DNA of 64,000 nt from Sipunculus nudus (lineage: Eukaryota > Annelida > Sipuncula > Golfingiida > Sipunculidae), in the NCBI GenBank assembly GCA_026874595.1, contig CM049318.1, positions 48,404,456-48,468,455 of the forward strand, read 5' to 3'. Of the stretch, positions 1 through 12,762 are shown piece by piece. The notes below the pieces were generated by a model that saw nothing but the letters and a program-made list of their open reading frames with translations, did no database searches and was not told where the DNA came from. The translations under genes and the position numbers were made by a program. Position 1 is the first letter of the stretch. Every line of letters starts with the position of its first letter.

Positions 1-1476
1 GTCAAGTACAATTGGTCTGTACTTTAATATAGGTGCAAGTACTTCAGAATTCGACAAGTAGTCCATGTACATGGACAGAAGTAATATATGTACTTGCGCA
101 TACGTCATAGTAAAAGGATCTAGTTCATGTACTTTGTATCTAATTAATGTTAAATCGATTAGGCTAAAAACAAATGAATATTCAAATGATAAATTTTTAT
201 AGTATTCCACCATGTTAGCCCAAATTTTGATTAGGTTTAAATATTACTGAGTGCATTTAAATCCAAATGTTCAAGATATTCAAATGCAAATGAAAATAAA
301 TACACGTGTATATTTAAATGCATTATAAGGGCTGATAATGTTATAAATACAGAAATAACTGTCATTTACATACTCAGATATGAATATTATGTCCACATAA
401 ATATTTAAAAGTAAAAATGAAAATGTTCATTGATGGAAATCACAATGAGGAATATTTTATAATCACTATCAGCTAAATTTGGTACTGAAGCAGGGGATAG
501 GTTTCTCTCACATGGAGTTTTTTTACAATAATGGAGAGTTCCATCAGGCAAAGATTTATTTTATTCAGTAATATATGTATTTTCTCCTATTCTTCATTTA
601 TACTCCACCAGCGTTCATTTTATACAGAACAGAAATTGTCTACATGGGAAATGTTGGCAACCTTAAGTTTTCCTGGTAGCCGTTCTTATGTTTTGACAAT
701 GCCACATTGAACTGAAATCATATGAAACTTTGATATATGGATTTGTAAGATGAATTATTGAAAATTATATAAGGTAATTTAAAACACTCTCGAAAATAAT
801 TATTCTAACAATCACAAGATACAAGATGGCACTTTAGGATCTTTATTGGCGTTTGAAAATCAAATGTAATAATAGTCAAATGCTCGAGCGTAAGAACTGG
901 TTAATCCGCATTTTATTTGAATATAAACAAAGGTTGTACTTGACCAGTCCTTGAATTGTACCCTTTTTTTATTTTTTTTCTCTCCAGTGTGTCTTGTATT
1001 CAATACACTGGAATTTTGTAAATTTTTTATTAGCTTAAAATTTTCCCTTTCAAGGGTAGACAGAAACATAATAGAAAAACCCCAAAAAATTCCTTTTGAG
1101 ATATCGTTATGTATTTTAAAATTAGCCCATTAAAAAGTGGCTTACTGTCACTGGTTTCTTAAAAAAGTGTAACTTTAACAAACTTACTGTTTTTTTTCAA
1201 AATGTTACAATATACAATGTGAAAATCAACGAACAGTTAAGAAATATGTAAACCACCATAAAGAACACTGCTAAAGGTTTAAAATAATATATACTTTATC
1301 GGGTCTACTGTAAATTTAAAACAACTTTTTGAATGATTTAAAAGATGAGTATTCTCCGATTGTGCTATTCGGAAAAAAATAAAACATATATGGTATAGAT
1401 TGATAGACTGAGGACATGTGTTGTTTTTTATACTTGTGTGCAGCATCTACCACATTTGAAAAATGATAAATTTTAC
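1..1476. other. AT-rich non-coding, presumed intron or 3' flank
   Basis: No coding exon, RNA gene or clear repeat is visible. The stretch lies downstream, on the minus strand, of the EGF exon at 1477-1697, whose donor site opens directly into it. It is therefore most simply an intron of that gene, with further exons off the left edge. Confidence 0.5.
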
Positions 1477-1697
1477 CTTGGGAACATTTTTCCCCGTAGT
1501 AACCAGGTTGACATTCGCAAACTTTGCCTCCTAGTGACTCATAGCAGGTGCCGCCATTCACGCAGTCATTAACTTCACAGAATGGAAGGTGGCTGGCACC
1601 TATGGCACCTACAGCACCTAATGTCATGACGACGACAACTATAAACACCATGCTGCGTTTTCGACTGCCCCTTGAGGCACAGGTTTCTGTGGCTGAT
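1477..1697 (-). CDS. Exon with hydrophobic segment plus one EGF-like domain
   Basis: The 221-nt exon has an acceptor after a T-rich tract (TTTTTCAG) and a donor GTAAAA. Both boundaries are phase 1, as is usual for EGF exons. It encodes about 15 polar residues with a basic cluster (RGSRKR), then Met and the hydrophobic stretch VFIVVVVMTLGAVGAIGA, then an EGF-like domain. The six cysteines are spaced C-x4-C-x5-C-x8-C-x-C-x8-C and include NGGTC and PGYYGEKC. There is no calcium-binding D-x-[DN]-E signature before the first cysteine. Two readings are possible. The Met may be a start codon, making the stretch a signal peptide with a 46-nt 5' UTR. Alternatively the whole exon is coding and the basic cluster plus hydrophobic stretch form a type II membrane anchor. 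In the first case this begins a second gene; in the second it could be the downstream part of the gene started at 52004. The parent gene was not identified. Confidence 0.8.
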
Positions 1698-2049
1698 CTG
1701 AAAAATATGAAATTATATAAATAAAGGGTGATAGAAGTAGGCGAAACGCCATAAGCCTATGATATCACGACATATGACTGGGTTCTGAATAATATCAGAC
1801 AATTGTCATGATATTTCAATATTCGCTTGAAAAATATTCGCCTTACAATTACCACATTTGTCATGTGTGAATGACTCTTAAAACAATAATCAAAGGATCA
1901 GTTGTGGGGCGAACGACGAAACGAAGCTCCCGTACACGTCATGGAACTCCGCCAACCTCCAGACGATTTTGTTGAGAATGCCGATGGACTGTATACATAA
2001 CTGCCTCCGCCAGGAGGGTATGTTTTTGCGTTTGATTGTGTATATATGT
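1698..2049. other. Non-coding, presumed intron
   Basis: Sequence between the acceptor of the exon at 1477-1697 and the solo LTR. Nothing coding or repeated was recognised. Confidence 0.4.
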
Positions 2050-2886
2050 TGTTACAAGTGTCTCTTTTATTGTGCGCTCTTGGCACTGTGATTCGTGTTG
2101 GGCAGGCCCTGGTTTATTGTGCACAGGAGTGTTACATTCTGATTCGTGTAGCGCAAGCATAGTTCGTTGCCATGGGAGACGTGTGAGTTGGCCTGGGCCA
2201 CTTGTGGGGTCTGAAGTGTAGAAACACAGCGTTCTTTGTTCTAGATGTTTCAAGTCTGTTTCTGTAACGTGTGTATTATTCTTTTAAGTTTACCACTTCT
2301 AGAATTTTCGAATGAAAAGGTTATAAATAGCTGTGTTTAGAGCCGATAGTAGGAGAGAGAGAAATATTCCAGCGGACACGGAAGAGTGTGAGTCAGTTTG
2401 TGGACCTTTCCGATAATTGCAGAACTTATAGATATTCTTCGAACTTTGTAACAGATTTTATTAAGTCTTCAGTTTGCCTGTTGGACTATTACCAGAACTT
2501 CACAAAAGATTGATTTCGGGATCGAATTGGACTATTATCCTCTGAGAAGATTTACGTGAACTGTTCATCTAGATTATATGTTTTAAAGGACTTGTTTAGC
2601 TGTGACAGTGGTGGTATCCAGGAAAGCCTAGGATGCGGACACTCTGGTACTGTACACTTTATTTATTATACTGTTTGATTGTATTGATTTAGTGTATTGT
2701 AATGTTAGGGTAGTTTTAAGAATAAATTATAATTATTTGTTAACAAAAAAAAACACTGACTTCTTTATTCATACCCCTAGACATTTCACGCTGCTTAGTG
2801 TTACAGGATCTGATTTTTATTTATCTCCGTAACAAAATTAATGCTCGTAACGAGTACGTGATCTTTTGTTATTAGGTTCCGTAACA
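2050..2886 (+). mobile_element. Solo LTR, copy 1 of the TGTTAC/GTAACA family
   Basis: The 837-bp element starts TGTTACA and ends CCGTAACA, so it has the TG...CA ends of an LTR with a short terminal inverted repeat. Flanking 4-mers are ATGT and GTGT, a target duplication with one mismatch. A TATA box (TATAAATA, about 2322) and a polyadenylation signal (AATAAA, 2721) give a U3-R-U5 order on the plus strand. The same sequence recurs at 19310, 58797, 61878 and as a fragment at 12665. No gag, protease or polymerase frame adjoins it, so it is best read as a solo LTR left by recombination. The superfamily cannot be told from the LTR alone. Confidence 0.8.
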
Positions 2887-3099
2887 GTGTGTATGGGTGG
2901 GTGTGTATGCAATCATGCAAGGAAAAGTTATGAAAGTCATGAAAGTTTCAGGGCATTTTTAGAAAAGCGAATAAAGATTCGATTAGAATTAGGTGGTCAT
3001 CCGGCCAATTGTCCGGTTGAGGAACGTCATCAAGGAATATTAAAAAATGTAACGTCACTTATGGGCCGAATAAGTGAACATCCCACAATTGGGCACTGA
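2887..3099 (+). other. Open frame immediately downstream of the LTR, unrecognised
   Basis: An open frame continues from the LTR end to a stop at 3099, giving about 65 residues with mixed charged composition and few low-complexity residues. It includes SYESHESFRAFLEKR and ELGGHPANCPVEERHQG. No family was recognised. It could be a remnant of a coding exon or of an element, or it could be chance. No start codon of its own and no clear splice sites were found. Confidence 0.25.
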
Positions 3100-3419
3100 A
3101 ATATGTTTCTATTTAAGCTAAGCAGATCCAATTATTTTGACAATTCAAGATAACATCGCCAAACATCATGATTTCGTTTTTAAATCTGTTAGTTTTTTAA
3201 AGCTGTATACATTTACGTTTATTTATATTGGTCAAGCAACTGGATGAAATCATACAGTGAAACTGTTGATACTGGAAGCTCAGTGTATTAAACAAATTGT
3301 TCAATGAATAGATAAACTTGGAGCTCAGTGTATAAAACAAATATTTCAATAAATGCATAGCTAATTCTTTGTTTTCAAGTCAGCTTAAAATTTCAAAAGT
3401 TTATCCCCTGGTGTGTCCT
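3100..3419. other. Non-coding, no feature
   Basis: Only a short local duplication (near-identical phrases around 3280-3310 and 3315-3350 containing GCTCAGTGTAT) is visible. It leads into the minisatellite. Confidence 0.4.
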
Positions 3420-4875
3420 ACAGGCATATCTCGAATATACAACAGTTAAACGTCCTAAAGGCACACCACGTATATACAACAGTTAAACGTCTTACAGGCA
3501 CACCACATACAAGCAACAGTTAAGCGTCCTAAAGGCACACCAGGTACAAACAACAGTTAAACGTCCAACAGGCACACTATATACATACAACAGTTAAACG
3601 TCCTACAGGCACACCGTCTACATACAACAGTCAAACGTCCCACAGGCACAGCACATACAAACAACAGTAAAGCGTCCTACAGGCACACCAGGTACAAACA
3701 ACAGTTAAACGTCCTACATGCACACTATGTACATACAACGGTTAAACGTCCTACAGGCACACCGTCTACATACAAAAGTCAAACGTCCCACAGGCACACC
3801 ACATTTATATAACAGTTAAACGTCCTACATGCACACCATGTACATACAACAGTCAAACGTCCCACACGCACACCATGTACATACACCAGTTAAAGGTGAT
3901 ACAGGCACACCATGTACATACAACAGTTAAACGTCCTACAGGCACACCACAAATATTAACCAGTGAAACGTCCTACAGGCACACCATATACATGCAACAG
4001 TTAAATGTCCTACAGGCACACCACGTTCATACAACAGTAAAAGTCTTACAGGCCCACCATTTACATACAACAGTTAAACGTCCTACAGGCACACCATGTA
4101 CATACAACAGTTCGTCCTACAGGCACACCACAAATATTAACCAGTGAAACGTCCTACAGGCACACCATGTACATACAACAGTTAAACGTCCTACAGGCAC
4201 ATCACATATATTAACCAGTTAAACGTCCTACAGGCACACCACATATATTAACCAGTGAAACGTCCTACAGGCACACCATATACATGCAACAGTTAAATGT
4301 CCTACAGGCACACCACGTTCATAAAACAGTAAAAGTCTTACAGGCCCACCATTTACATACAAGAATTAAACGTCCTACAGGCACACCATGTACATACAAC
4401 AGTTCGTCTTACAGGCACACCACAAATATTAACCAGTGAAACGTCCTACAGGCACACCATGTACATACAACAGTTAAACGTCCTACAGGCACACCATGTA
4501 CATACAACAGTCAAACGTCCCACAAGCACACCATGTACATTCAACAGTTAAACGTCCTACAGGCACACCATGTACATACAACAGTTAAACGTCCTACAGG
4601 CACACCACAAATATTAACCAGTGAAACGTCCTACAGGCACACCATATACATGCAACAGTTAAATGTCCTACAGGCACATCACATATATTAACCAGTTAAA
4701 CGTCCTACAGGCACACCACATATATTAACCAGTGAAACGTCCTACAGGCACACCATGTACATACAACAGTTAAACGTCCTACAGGCACATCACATATATT
4801 AACCAGTTAAACGTCCTACAGGCACACCACATATATTAACCAGTGAAACGTCCTACAGGCACACCACGTTCATAC

Positions 4876-7800
4876 AACAGTAAAAGTCTTACAGGCCCAC
4901 CATTTACATACAACAGTTAAACGTCCTACAGGCACACCATGTACATACAACAGTCAAACATCCCACAGGCACAAAGTGTATATACAACAGTTAAACGTCC
5001 TACAGGCACATCCCATATATTAACCAGTTAAACGTCCTACAGACACACACATATATTAACTAGTGAAACGTCCTACAGGCACACCATATACATGCAACAG
5101 TTAAATGTCCTACAGGCACACCACGTTCATACAACAGTAAAAGTCTTACAGGCCCACCATTTACATACAACAGTTAAACGTCCTACAGGCACACCATGTA
5201 CATACAACAGTACGTCCTACAGGCACACCACAAATATTAACCAGTGAAACGTCCTACAGGCACACCATGTACATACAACAGTTAAACGTCCTACAGGCAC
5301 ATCACATATATTAACCAGTTAAACGTCCTACAGGCACACCACATATATTAACCAGTGAAACGGCCTACAGGCACACCATGTACATACAACAGTCAAACGT
5401 CCCACAGGCACACCACAAATATTAACCAGTGAAACGTCCTACAGGCACACCATATACATGCAACAGTTAAATGTCCTACAGGCACACCACGTTCATACAA
5501 AATTAAAAGTCTTACAGGCCCACCATTTACATACAAGAGTTAAACGTCCTACAGGCACACCATGTACATACAACAGTTCGTCCTACAGGCACACCACAAA
5601 TAATAACCAGTGAAACGTCCTACAGGCACACCATGTACATACAACAGTTAAACGTCCTACAGGCACATCACATATATTAACCAGTTAAACGTCCTACAGG
5701 CACACAACATATACTAACCAGTGAAACGGCCTACAGGCACACCATGTACATACAACAGTCAAACGTCCGAAAAGCACACCATGTACATACAACAGTTAAA
5801 CGTCCTACAAGCACACCATGTACATACAACAGTTAAACGTCCTACAGGCACACCACAAATATTAACCAGTGAAACGTCCTACAGGCACACCATATACATG
5901 AAACAGTTAAATGTCCTACAGACACATCACATAAATTAACCAGTTAAACGTCCTACAGACACACCACATATATTAACCAGTGAAACGTCCTACAGGCACA
6001 CCATGTACATACAACAGTTAAACGTCCTACAGGCAGATCACATATATTAACCAGTTAAACGTCCTACAGGCACACCACATATATTAACCAGTGAAACGCC
6101 CTACAGGCACACCATATACATGCAACAGTTAAATGTCCTACAGGCACACCACGTTCATACAACAGTAAAAGTCTAACAGGCCCACCATTTACATACAACA
6201 GTTAAACGTCCTACATGCACACCATGTACATACAACAGTCAAACATCCCACAAGCACAAAGTGTACATACAACAGTTAAACGTCCTACAGGCACATCACA
6301 TATATTAACCAGTTAAACGTCCTACAGGCACACCACATATATTAACCAGTGAAACGTCCTTCAGGCACACCATATACATGCAACAGTTAAATGTCCTACA
6401 GGCACACAACGTTCATACAACAGTAAAAGTCGTACAGGCCCACCATTTACATACAACAGTTAAACGTCCTACAGGCACACCATGTACATACATCAGTTAA
6501 ACGTCCTACAGACACATCACATATATTAACCGGTCAAACGTCCCACAGGCACACCAAAAATATTAACCAGTGAAACGTCCTACAGGCACACCATATACAT
6601 GCAACAGTTAAATGTCCTACAGGCACACCACGTTCATACAACAGTAAAAGTCTTACAGGTCCACCATTTACATACAACAGTTAAACGTCCTACAGGCACA
6701 CCACAAATATTAACCATTGAAACGTCCTACAGGCACACCACAAATATTAACCAGTGAAACGTCCTACAGGCACACCATGTACATACAACAGTTAAACGTC
6801 CTACAGGCACATCACATATATTAACCAGTTAAACGTCCTACAGGCACACCACATATATTAACCAGTGAAACGGCCTACAGGCACACCATGTACATACAAC
6901 AGTAAAAGTCTTACAGGCCCACCATTTACATACAACAGTTAAACGTCCTACAGGCACACCATGTACATACAACAGTCAAACATCCCACAGGCACAAAGTG
7001 TATATACAACAGTTAAACGTCCTACAGGCACATCCCATATATTAACCAGTTAAACGTCCTACAGACACACACATATATTAACTAGTGAAACGTCCTACAG
7101 GCACACCATATACATGCAACAGTTAAATGTCCTACAGGCACACCACGTTCATACAACAGTAAAAGTCTTACAGGCCCACCATTTACATACAACAGTTAAA
7201 CGTCCTACAGGCACACCATGTACATACAACAGTACGTCCTACAGGCACACCACAAATATTAACCAGTGAAACGTCCTACAGGCACACCATGTACATACAA
7301 CAGTTAAACGTCCTACAGGCACATCACATATATTAACCAGTTAAACGTCCTACAGGCACACCACATATATTAACCAGTGAAACGGCCTACAGGCACACCA
7401 TGTACATACAACAGTCAAACGTCCCACAGGCACACCACAAATATTAACCAGTGAAACGTCCTACAGGCACACCATATACATGCAACAGTTAAATGTCCTA
7501 CAGGCACACCACGTTCATACAAAATTAAAAGTCTTACAGGCCCACCATTTACATACAAGAGTTAAACGTCCTACAGGCACACCATGTACATACAACAGTT
7601 CGTCCTACAGGCACACCACAAATAATAACCAGTGAAACGTCCTACAGGCACACCATGTACATACAACAGTTAAACGTCCTACAGGCACATCACATATATT
7701 AACCAGTTAAACGTCCTACAGGCACACAACATATACTAACCAGTGAAACGGCCTACAGGCACACCATGTACATACAACAGTCAAACGTCCGAAAAGCACA

Positions 7801-8883
7801 CCATGTACATACAACAGTTAAACGTCCTACAAGCACACCATGTACATACAACAGTTAAACGTCCTACAGGCACACCACAAATATTAACCAGTGAAACGTC
7901 CTACAGGCACACCATATACATGAAACAGTTAAATGTCCTACAGCCACATCACATAAATTAACCAGTTAAACGTCCTACAGACACACAACATATATTAACC
8001 AGTGAAACGTCCTACAGGCACACCATGTACATACAACAGTTAAACGTCCTACAGGCAGATCACATATATTAACCAGTTAAACGTCCTACAGGCACACCAC
8101 ATATATTAACCAGTGAAACGCCCTACAGGCACACCATATACATGCAACAGTTAAATGTCCTACAGGCACACCACGTTCATACAACAGTAAAAGTCTAACA
8201 GGCCCACCATTTACATACAACAGTTAAACGTCCTACATGCACACCATGTACATACAACAGTCAAACATCCCACAAGCACAAAGTGTACATACAACAGTTA
8301 AACGTCCTACAGGCACATCACATATATTAACCAGTTAAACGTCCTTCAGGCACACCATATACATGCAACAGTTAAATGTCCTACAGGCACACAACGTTCA
8401 TACAACAGTAAAAGTCGTACAGGCCCACCATTTACATACAACAGTTAAACGTCCTACAGGCACACCATGTACATACAACAGTTAAACGTCCTACAGACAC
8501 ATCACATATATTAACCGGTCAAACGTCCCACAGGCACACCAAAAATATTAACCAGTGAAACGTCCTACAGGCACACCATATACATGCAACAGTTAAATGT
8601 CCTACAGGCACACCACGTTCATACAACAGTAAAAGTCTTACAGGTCCACCATTTACATACAACAGTTAAACGTCCTACAGGCACACCACAAATATTAACC
8701 ATTGAAACGTCCTACAGGCACACCACAAATATTAACCAGTGAAACGTCCTACAGGCACACCATGTACATACAACAGTTAAACGTCCTACAGGCACATCAC
8801 ATATATTAACCAGTTAAACGTCCTACAGGCACACCACATATATTAACCAGTGAAACGGCCTACAGGCACACCATGTACATACA
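4876..8883. repeat. Two-copy higher-order duplication inside array A (about 2.02 kb)
   Basis: The succession of unit variants from about 4876 to 6897 is repeated almost base for base from 6898 to about 8883, at an offset of 2022 bp. Identical frames at 5721 and 7743 show this. The second copy lacks one 37-bp unit around 8340, so the offset falls to 1985 after that point. The near-identity implies a recent duplication by unequal exchange, or an assembly artefact. Confidence 0.85.
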
Positions 8884-9685
8884 ACAGTCAAACGTCCCAC
8901 AAGCACACCATGTACATACAACAGTTAAACGTCCTACAGGCACACCATGTACATACAACAGTCAAACATCCCACAGGCACAAAGTGTACATACAACAGTT
9001 AAACGTCCTACAGGTATACGATTTACATACGACAGTTAAACGTCCTACAGGTACACCATTTACATACAACAGTTAAACGTCCTACAGGTACACCATTTAC
9101 ATAAAACAGTTAATCGTCCTACAGGCACACCATGTACATACAACAGTCAAATGTCGCACAGGCACACAGTCTACATACAACAGTTAAACGTCCCACAGGC
9201 ACACCGTCTACATACAACAGTTAAACATCCTACAGGCACACCGTCTACATACAACAGTTAAACGTCCGACAGGCATACCGCATATATACACCAGTTAAAC
9301 GTCCCACGGGCTAACCATGTACATACAACAGTTAAACGTCCAAGAGGCACAGCACGTTCATACAACAGTTAAACGTCCTTCAGGCATACCATGTACATAC
9401 AACAGTTAAACGTCCTACAGGCATATCATGTGAATAGAATAGTCAAACGTCCTACAGGCACACCATTAACATAGATCAGTCAAACGTCCCCAAAGCACAC
9501 CGCATATATACGCCGCTTAAACTTCCCACAGGATAACCATGTACATACAACAGTTAAACGTCTTACAGGCATACCATGTACAAACAACAGTTATACGTCC
9601 TACATGCCTACCACATATATACAACAGTTAACCGTTCTAAAGGCACTCCGCATATATAAAACAGTTTAACGTCCTACAGGCACAC

Positions 9686-10140
9686 CGCGTATATACAACA
9701 GATACGTCCTACAGGCACACCGCGTATATACAACAGATACGTCCTACAGGCACACCGCGTATATACAACAGATACGTCCTACAGGCACACCGCGTATATA
9801 CAACAGATACGTCCTACAGGCACACCGCGTATATACAACAGATACGTCCTACAGGCACACCGCGTATATACAACAGATACGTCCTACAGGCACACCGCGT
9901 ATATACAACAGATACGTCCTACAGGCACACCGCGTATATACAACAGATACGTCCTACAGGCACACCGCTTATATACAACAGATACGTCCTACAGGCACAC
10001 CGCGTATATACAACAGATACGTCCTACAGGCACACCGCGTATATACAACAGATACGTCCTACAGGCACACCGCGTATATACAACAGATACGTCCTACAGG
10101 CACATCGCGTATATACAACAGATACGTCCTACAGGCACAC
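9686..10140. repeat. Homogeneous 35-bp subarray, 13 copies
   Basis: Thirteen 35-bp units, nearly identical, with phrase CACCGCGTATATACAACAG then ATACGTCCTACAGG. The unit differs from the parent 37-bp unit by a 2-bp loss in the AGTTAAACG segment. Only two units carry substitutions (near 9966 and 10104). The uniformity contrasts with the diverged units on the left and indicates recent local amplification. Confidence 0.9.
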
Positions 10141-10183
10141 CGCGTGCATACAAAAGTGAAACCTCCACGCACACAGAAGCTGA

Positions 10184-10367
10184 TCCGGGGTGGATGGCGG
10201 GGGGAGGGTTCAGTGGGTCTGGACCCCTCCCTTATTTATCCGAAGCAACCTTTTTTTAAGAGTTTCAGACAAAATCTTCCGGCCTGGATCCCCCTTTTTC
10301 AGGTTTTTCATCAGTCATTCTGAGTTGGACCACTCCTTTTCCTAAATCCTGGATCCGCCCCAGTACA
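10184..10367 (-). mobile_element. Small GGATCC-ended element inserted in the end of array A
   Basis: About 185 bp, ending in AAATCCTGGATCCGCCCCAG on the plus strand and beginning with a related GATCCGG sequence. Diverged array A units occur on both sides and resume at 10368 (CAACGTTTACAGGCATAGCG), so this is an insertion. Related sequence (GGATCCAGGATTTAGGAAA) occurs at about 13010, 18118 and 18962. It has no coding capacity and is probably a MITE or SINE-like element. Confidence 0.55.
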
Positions 10368-10465
10368 AGTAACGATTCAACGTTTACAGGCATAGCGCGG
10401 ACATACAATAGTGAAACTTTCTACAAACACACCACGTACATAACAACAGGAAAACTTCCTACCCA
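10368..10465. repeat. Degenerate tail of array A
   Basis: Two to three worn units are recognisable by CGTTTACAGGCATAGCG and CACACCACGTACATAACAAC, placed after the inserted small element. Confidence 0.6.
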
Positions 10466-11455
10466 AAAAACTCGTATGTGACCCCGACAAAACATATGCA
10501 ATAAGCAGGCATTAAATGAAGAAGTCGACTTTTATGTGATTATTTCACCGGATTCAATTCTAAACAAGATAATTGACTCACCTAGAACCCTGAATCTTTC
10601 CTGTTTATTATTCCGCAAATAGTACAGTACCACTATACAAGTTACACTGTGTGTTTATACGGCCGAGTATAGAAATCATTGTTTCCAAAGATATAGATCC
10701 AGCAGAACATTCGATCGGTTAGTAGGGAGCACGCATAAAACGAATGCCTAGGAGTAACAATTTAATAGTTCATACTTATGTGATAAAGCACAATTGAATG
10801 GAGTGAAAGTTCGCAAATGCTACAAACAGGATACACCGAATTCTCATTGCTTGAATTGTTATTGGTATGTTCATTATTTTGTCAGTATTTTATTGATCAT
10901 AGCTCTCGTTATTGTTTATGATGGATCCCATATTTCTGAAGGTTGGGTTTATGTCTGATAACTTGTTAAAAAACAAAAGTTTGGGACTTGCATTAGCCCT
11001 GACAGGGTTACGTGTGTATATGTTTGCTACTAAAACGTGATTCTATGTACCGATAGACGTAACTCAGTGCCAGCTCTTATCATTAAAACCCTGTAAAGTT
11101 CTTATGGTGAATCCCTGATATGTTGTATCCTTGTATATAAGGGCGTCACAAGGCTTAGGGTTATATTGGTGAAACCCTCACTGCATGGCCATCGGACTCA
11201 ATATATTGGTAGGCCTTATCATTAGCCAACTCGAATCGCACAAAAGGCGCATGACTGAATAATTGGCTGGAAATAAATTTTTGGGAAAGACCACAATAAC
11301 TGCTGATCGACGTCATTGAAAAAGATCTTAGTTCAGCGAGGCGGTGACCGTCATACTAAAATAAATGATTTCTATTCATCTTCACCTAATACTTATAAAA
11401 GGAATTCGGTCCACCTGTGTTCGCAATGTTCTCTGAATTCGCGTTGCGTATGACA
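10466..11455. other. Non-coding, no feature
   Basis: Nothing coding or repeated within the window was recognised in this 1-kb intronic stretch. Confidence 0.4.
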
Positions 11456-11640
11456 CTGTGCTATGCCTCATTATAAAGGTTATTGTTCCCTCAGTTACAT
11501 GGCCGTTATTAGAATAAATAATGTTTAATGTACACATCATTTTGAGTGATTTTTGCGTGTTTTCTTCATGTATATGAGCGGAGGCTATCACCGAAAACAG
11601 CCGAACTGCCTTCGGCAAAGACCGGATTTTCTTAATGACT
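11456..11640 (+). repeat. Dispersed repeat, copy 1 (partner at 50117)
   Basis: About 185 bp alignable to 50117-50299 in the same orientation, with shared blocks such as AAAGG(T/C)TATT, CATG(T)ACACA, AGTGATTTT and CCTTCGGCA(A/T)AGACCGGA. Open frames over it are not conserved between the two copies, so it is a repeat rather than a gene. Confidence 0.65.
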
Positions 11641-12606
11641 CACGCAGTGTCTCGACGAGGTTATAAGTGTATATAGACAGTATGATGTTTGGGATTTATA
11701 TAATGGAGAAGTAAGATGCAGATAAAAATAAGTGGCAAAATTAAAATACAAGCAGCTGGACTTAAAAACGTTCGCTGTTCAGAGAAGTGCTGTGCCTCGG
11801 AGAGGTGCGTGAGTTATTCTACGGTCGTGCCAAACAAATGAAAATCTATATTTTCTTTTAATTCTTGAATAAAAAAAGGACCCAACAATCATCCCAATTA
11901 ATACATATCCCCAACCCTGGAAAAAAGCCCGGTATACGGGGTTTATCAGCTAGTATATTATGTTAATAATCTGCCAATTTAACTGTGATTACACAATTCG
12001 AGTCAGATACCCTGTTGAATGTACTCCTAGCAAAATCTGTGTTACAAATACTTTTTTTAGTCACATATTCTGTAAATGTATTCTGAGATCAATCTGTGAT
12101 ATAATGATTTCTAGTCATATATTATGTTAATAATCTGCCAATTTTATCTGGATTGTGTAAACAAAATATTTGCCATTTTAAGTAAAACTACTATCTGGTA
12201 ATTTTATGTATTTTGTCAATTTTAATTAAGAAAAACATATTTGTATATCCTGTAATTTATATTTTTTAATGGTACATAGACTTTGCCTGCTCTTTGTTGA
12301 TCACCAGGACCACTATGGAAATAAGTTTTAAAACTTTTTAGCGCTGACCTTGGTGTATGTCAGGATATCATGTTTATTGTATATGCATGTAACTGATTAC
12401 CAGAATAAAATCAATCAATCATGCCAATGGACTTTACCAATTGATAAAATGAATCGTAAATCAGTTCTAGGACTTGCCGCGATGCGCTAAAGCGGTGTGC
12501 CACAGCAAGAGCAAGTTTGATGGCTCTGCCAGTGGGCGTTATTATGAAGTCTTAATTTAAAAATTTAAATATTTGCCTTCTTTTAAAAAAAAAAGGTTAT
12601 ATGTTA
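11641..12606. other. Non-coding, with a short direct duplication
   Basis: The phrase TATATTATGTTAATAATCTG recurs at about 11951 and 12117 with similar flanks, a direct repeat about 165 bp apart. Nothing else was found. Confidence 0.5.
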
Positions 12607-12612
12607 TCATAT

Positions 12613-12664
<52 letters not shown>
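12607..12664. repeat. (AT)n microsatellite
   Basis: About 58 bp of nearly uninterrupted AT dinucleotides, directly abutting an LTR fragment. Confidence 0.95.
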
Positions 12665-12668
<4 letters not shown>

Positions 12669-12762
12669 ACATCTGTCTGTTGACATTCTGTTTCGTGTAA
12701 GGCAGGCCCTGGTTTATTGTGCGCAGGGGTATTGCATGTGTTAGTTACCAAGCATGGTCCGT
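12665..12762 (+). mobile_element. 5' fragment of the TGTTAC LTR family
   Basis: Starts TGTTACATCTGTCTG and carries the family phrase GGCAGGCCCTGGTTTATTG found in the 5' part of the LTR at 2050. The match fades after GTCCGTTGCC, so about 100 bp of the LTR start remains. Confidence 0.7.

Larger units (their letters stand above)
3420..10145. repeat. Minisatellite array A, 37-bp unit, about 180 copies
   Basis: Head-to-tail copies of a 37-bp unit built around AACGTCCTACAGGCACACCA followed by a variable ACATACAACAGTT or ATATTAACCAGT tail. Copies differ by substitutions and occasional deletions, and the edges are more diverged than the middle. The centre contains a kilobase-scale duplication, and the right end contains a 35-bp variant subarray (both listed separately). 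Because 37 is not a multiple of three, open frames across it change frame at each unit and are not genes. The array lies in the presumed 24.5-kb intron between the EGF exons at 26197 and 1477. Confidence 0.95.

Noticed and set aside
3420-10145. CRISPR-like direct repeats of 37 bp
   Set aside because: Units are contiguous with no unique spacers, they mutate freely, and the context is an animal genome with introns. It is a minisatellite.
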